6,108 nt of DNA from Candidatus Bathyarchaeum sp. GTDB lineage: Archaea; Thermoproteota; Bathyarchaeia; Bathyarchaeales; Bathyarchaeaceae. This document shows positions 5,198-6,108 of the stretch, piece after piece. Below the pieces are notes generated by a model that was given only the letters and a program-made list of their open reading frames with translations, had not been told where the DNA came from and ran no database searches. The stretch is from the NCBI GenBank assembly GCA_004376385.1, contig SOJY01000281.1, forward strand, positions 1-6,108. Direction: 5' to 3'. The stretch's first letter is position 1. Each line of letters begins with the position of its first letter. A program made the position numbers and the translations under genes.

Positions 5198-5686
5198 CTA
5201 TTTAAGTCTCAATTCCAACTCTATGTCGTCAGGTTCAACAAACCCCGCTTTTCTGTAAATGCGTATTCCGTCCTTAGTAGCATTGAGGTGTAAATATTTC
5301 AGTCCAATTAATCTTGCTTCTTTGATCAACTCGTTTAATAATTGTGTGCAAATGCCTTTTCTTCTAGCCTCAGGAATTGTATAGAAATTTAGAAGATACC
5401 CAAGCTTTCCAGATTCGAGATCACCATAGTTTGCAGGCCTTTGCCAAACGACCATTCCACTTGTACCGATTATTCTTCCATTGTATTCTGCTACCCAGGC
5501 AACGAAATCGTTGGAAGTAATTGCTTTATAGAAATATTGTCGTAATGACTTTCTTAAAACTTCAGTTTGTTCATCATCGGGATGATTATAGAGCTCGTTC
5601 AAGAATCGGACTCGACAGCTAATCAAAGCTTCAAGGTCATCGATATTAGCCCTACGATAGCTTATCTCATCAGTTGCAATCTTCAT
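5198..5686 (-). CDS. GNAT acetyltransferase
   Basis: This complete 162-residue GNAT protein has ISYRRANIDDLEAL (8-21) as first strand and helix. Motif A lies in LLNFYTIPEARRKGICTQLL (98-117), with the acetyl-CoA loop R108-R-K-G-I-C113. The closing LHLNATKDGIRIYRKAGF (132-149) is the motif typical of general Acetyltransf_1 proteins. The substrate cannot be read. The start is well supported: GGAGG (complement of 5696-5700) lies nine bases ahead of the ATG at 5684-5686. It is first gene of a probable pair with the MnaT-like gene; the two proteins look clearly different, so this is not a recent duplication. TGCATGCA lies just upstream of the ribosome site. Confidence 0.92.
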   Translation of the reverse strand: MKIATDEISYRRANIDDLEALISCRVRFLNELYNHPDDEQTEVLRKSLRQYFYKAITSNDFVAWVAEYNGRIIGTSGMVVWQRPANYGDLESGKLGYLLNFYTIPEARRKGICTQLLNELIKEARLIGLKYLHLNATKDGIRIYRKAGFVEPDDIELELRLK

Positions 5687-5695
5687 TTCTCACAT

Positions 5696-5732
5696 CCTCC
5701 AATGCATGCACTTCCCTATTCCGTAATATATG
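5696..5732 (-). promoter_or_regulatory. Promoter, TGCATGCA element and ribosome site of the tandem GNAT genes
   Basis: Reading on the minus strand: CATATATTA (5724-5732) is a strong TATA box, TGCATGCA (5703-5710) falls 19-26 bases from its centre, where transcription should begin, and GGAGG (5696-5700) is the ribosome site. The palindrome thus sits at or near the predicted transcript 5' end. Confidence 0.6.
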
Positions 5733-5745
5733 ATAGACTACGTAA

Positions 5746-5765
5746 TGAATGATGTTTTTCATTCA
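5746..5765. repeat. Inverted repeat in a divergent promoter region
   Basis: TGAATGA and TCATTCA are perfect 7-base arms around TGTTTT. It lies between the two divergent TATA boxes (5724-5732 and 5780-5787), a position suited to an operator serving both directions. TGAATGA recurs at 5811-5817 and overlaps the start of the next gene. Confidence 0.45.
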
Positions 5766-5779
5766 CTTTTCTCTTCCAA

Positions 5780-5787
5780 TCTATAAG
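5780..5787 (+). promoter_or_regulatory. TATA box of the 43-residue protein gene
   Basis: TCTATAAG lies about 30 bases before the ATG at 5814. Transcription would start near 5810, leaving an almost leaderless message. This agrees with the lack of a proper Shine-Dalgarno sequence before that ATG. Confidence 0.5.
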
Positions 5788-5813
5788 CTGGTGTTGGTGC
5801 TGTTCCCATATGA

Positions 5814-5945
5814 ATGAATGACAACACTCGTGAATACATAACACGAGTCGCCAAAACAGTGAAAGGTGTGAGAGCACTCTTAGAGGCTGGCTTTGAATAC
5901 GTAATCGAGATGGACGGTGTAAAACTGTTCAGGAAAAGGAAGTGA
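5814..5945 (+). CDS. Small 43-residue protein with basic FRKRK tail
   Basis: This complete short frame encodes a helix-forming N-terminal half (EYITRVAKTVKGVRALLEA, 7-25) followed by GFEYVIEMDGVKLFRKRK (26-43). An in-frame TGA at 5811-5813 fixes the start at the second of the overlapping ATGs. A TATA box about 30 bases upstream supports near-leaderless expression. Small archaeal proteins ending in a G-[FY]-E-Y-V...LFRKRK pattern are, from memory, common and sometimes lie just ahead of integrase genes; this association is not verifiable here. The basic tail suggests nucleic-acid binding. An ATG two bases after the stop (5947) opens a further frame. No enzymatic function can be given. Confidence 0.7.
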   Translation: MNDNTREYITRVAKTVKGVRALLEAGFEYVIEMDGVKLFRKRK

Positions 5946-5992
5946 TATGTCTGAAAACAGATTCATACCAATTATTGAAAACTCATATCAAG

Positions 5993-6015
5993 CATATAAT
6001 TTATCTGAAAGGAGG
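5993..6015 (+). promoter_or_regulatory. TATA-like box and strong ribosome site before the topoisomerase frame
   Basis: CATATAAT at 5993-6000 is a good TATA-like box. AGGAGG at 6010-6015 is the best Shine-Dalgarno sequence in the window, yet no ATG, GTG or TTG follows in the topoisomerase frame until 6054. The usual 5-10 base spacing would put the start near 6021-6026, where the codons are TCA and TAC. Confidence 0.4.
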
Positions 6016-6053
6016 CAGTATCATACAGAAAACCACCAGCTTGGTCAGAGAAA

Positions 6054-6108
6054 ATGCAACAGTTCATCCATAAAGGCGTCCTCATACCAAGAAAGTATGA
6101 AGGCCGAG
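6054..6108 (+). CDS. DNA topoisomerase IB (partial, N-terminal end only)
   Basis: The reading frame open from 6009 to the window end gives KPPAWSEKMQQFIHKGVL followed by IPRKYEGR. The pattern W...H-x-G-V-x-x-P-x-x-YE resembles the N-terminus of archaeal and eukaryotic topoisomerase IB, where a tryptophan segment and an H-x-G-...-YE strand open the DNA-binding core. Topoisomerase IB relaxes supercoils through a tyrosine-DNA link; that active site would lie far beyond this window. The only standard start is ATG 6054, but family-like residues extend upstream to about 6033, so the true start is unclear. A competing frame from ATG 5947 (54 codons, open to the window end) looks less protein-like. 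Identification rests on about 25 residues. Confidence 0.5.
   Translation, partial: MQQFIHKGVLIPRKYEGR

Noticed and set aside
1..6108. CRISPR arrays, tRNA or rRNA genes, insertion sequences
   Set aside because: No regular spaced repeats, cloverleaf or T-loop GTTCGA-type patterns, rRNA-like blocks, or transposase-like frames were seen.

Overview
The window looks archaeal, most likely a TACK-group archaeon such as Bathyarchaeia. The lineage is inferred; the archaeal signs are visible. TATA-like boxes sit about 25-45 bases ahead of starts, and several genes carry GGTGAT or GGAG ribosome sites. T-tracts follow some transcripts. The right edge seems to enter an archaeal/eukaryal-type topoisomerase IB. 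Genes are short, mostly single or in pairs. Composition is patchy: by direct count the 60-base line at 4261 (end of the merB-like gene) is 58% G+C, and the line at 4981 (inside an acetyltransferase) is 28%.

Left part (1-1923): a RimJ/RimL-type N-acetyltransferase on the minus strand. It is divergent from a tight plus-strand pair, a VOC-fold (glyoxalase/bleomycin-resistance superfamily) protein and an AlkD-like DNA alkylation-repair glycosylase 10 bases further on. A gap of 410 bases without a credible gene follows (1924-2333). It holds two related operator-like palindromes and a T-tract, and ends at the promoter of a single-domain cupin gene.

Middle part (2334-4561): the cupin gene converges on a cysteine hydrolase of the isochorismatase family. 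Beyond that is a hidden, short minus-strand gene (3523-3690, 55 codons) resembling the first half of a GYD/dimeric alpha-beta barrel domain. It shares a TATA core with a divergent alkylmercury lyase (MerB-like) gene that keeps the Cys-Asp-Cys catalytic set. Directly behind merB is a small Cys-rich ORF (4390-4561) that is readable only across a frameshift.

Right part (4562-6108): two tandem minus-strand GNAT acetyltransferases. Divergent from them is an unlisted 43-residue protein gene (5814-5945) with a basic FRKRK tail, then the apparent start of topoisomerase IB, cut by the window end.

Most genes would modify or detoxify small molecules: three unrelated GNATs, VOC, AlkD, isochorismatase-type hydrolase, cupin and MerB. 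This reads as an accessory stress or resistance neighbourhood rather than a single pathway. The most striking non-coding signal is a recurring palindromic TGCATGCA-type element, confined to intergenic DNA or gene borders.
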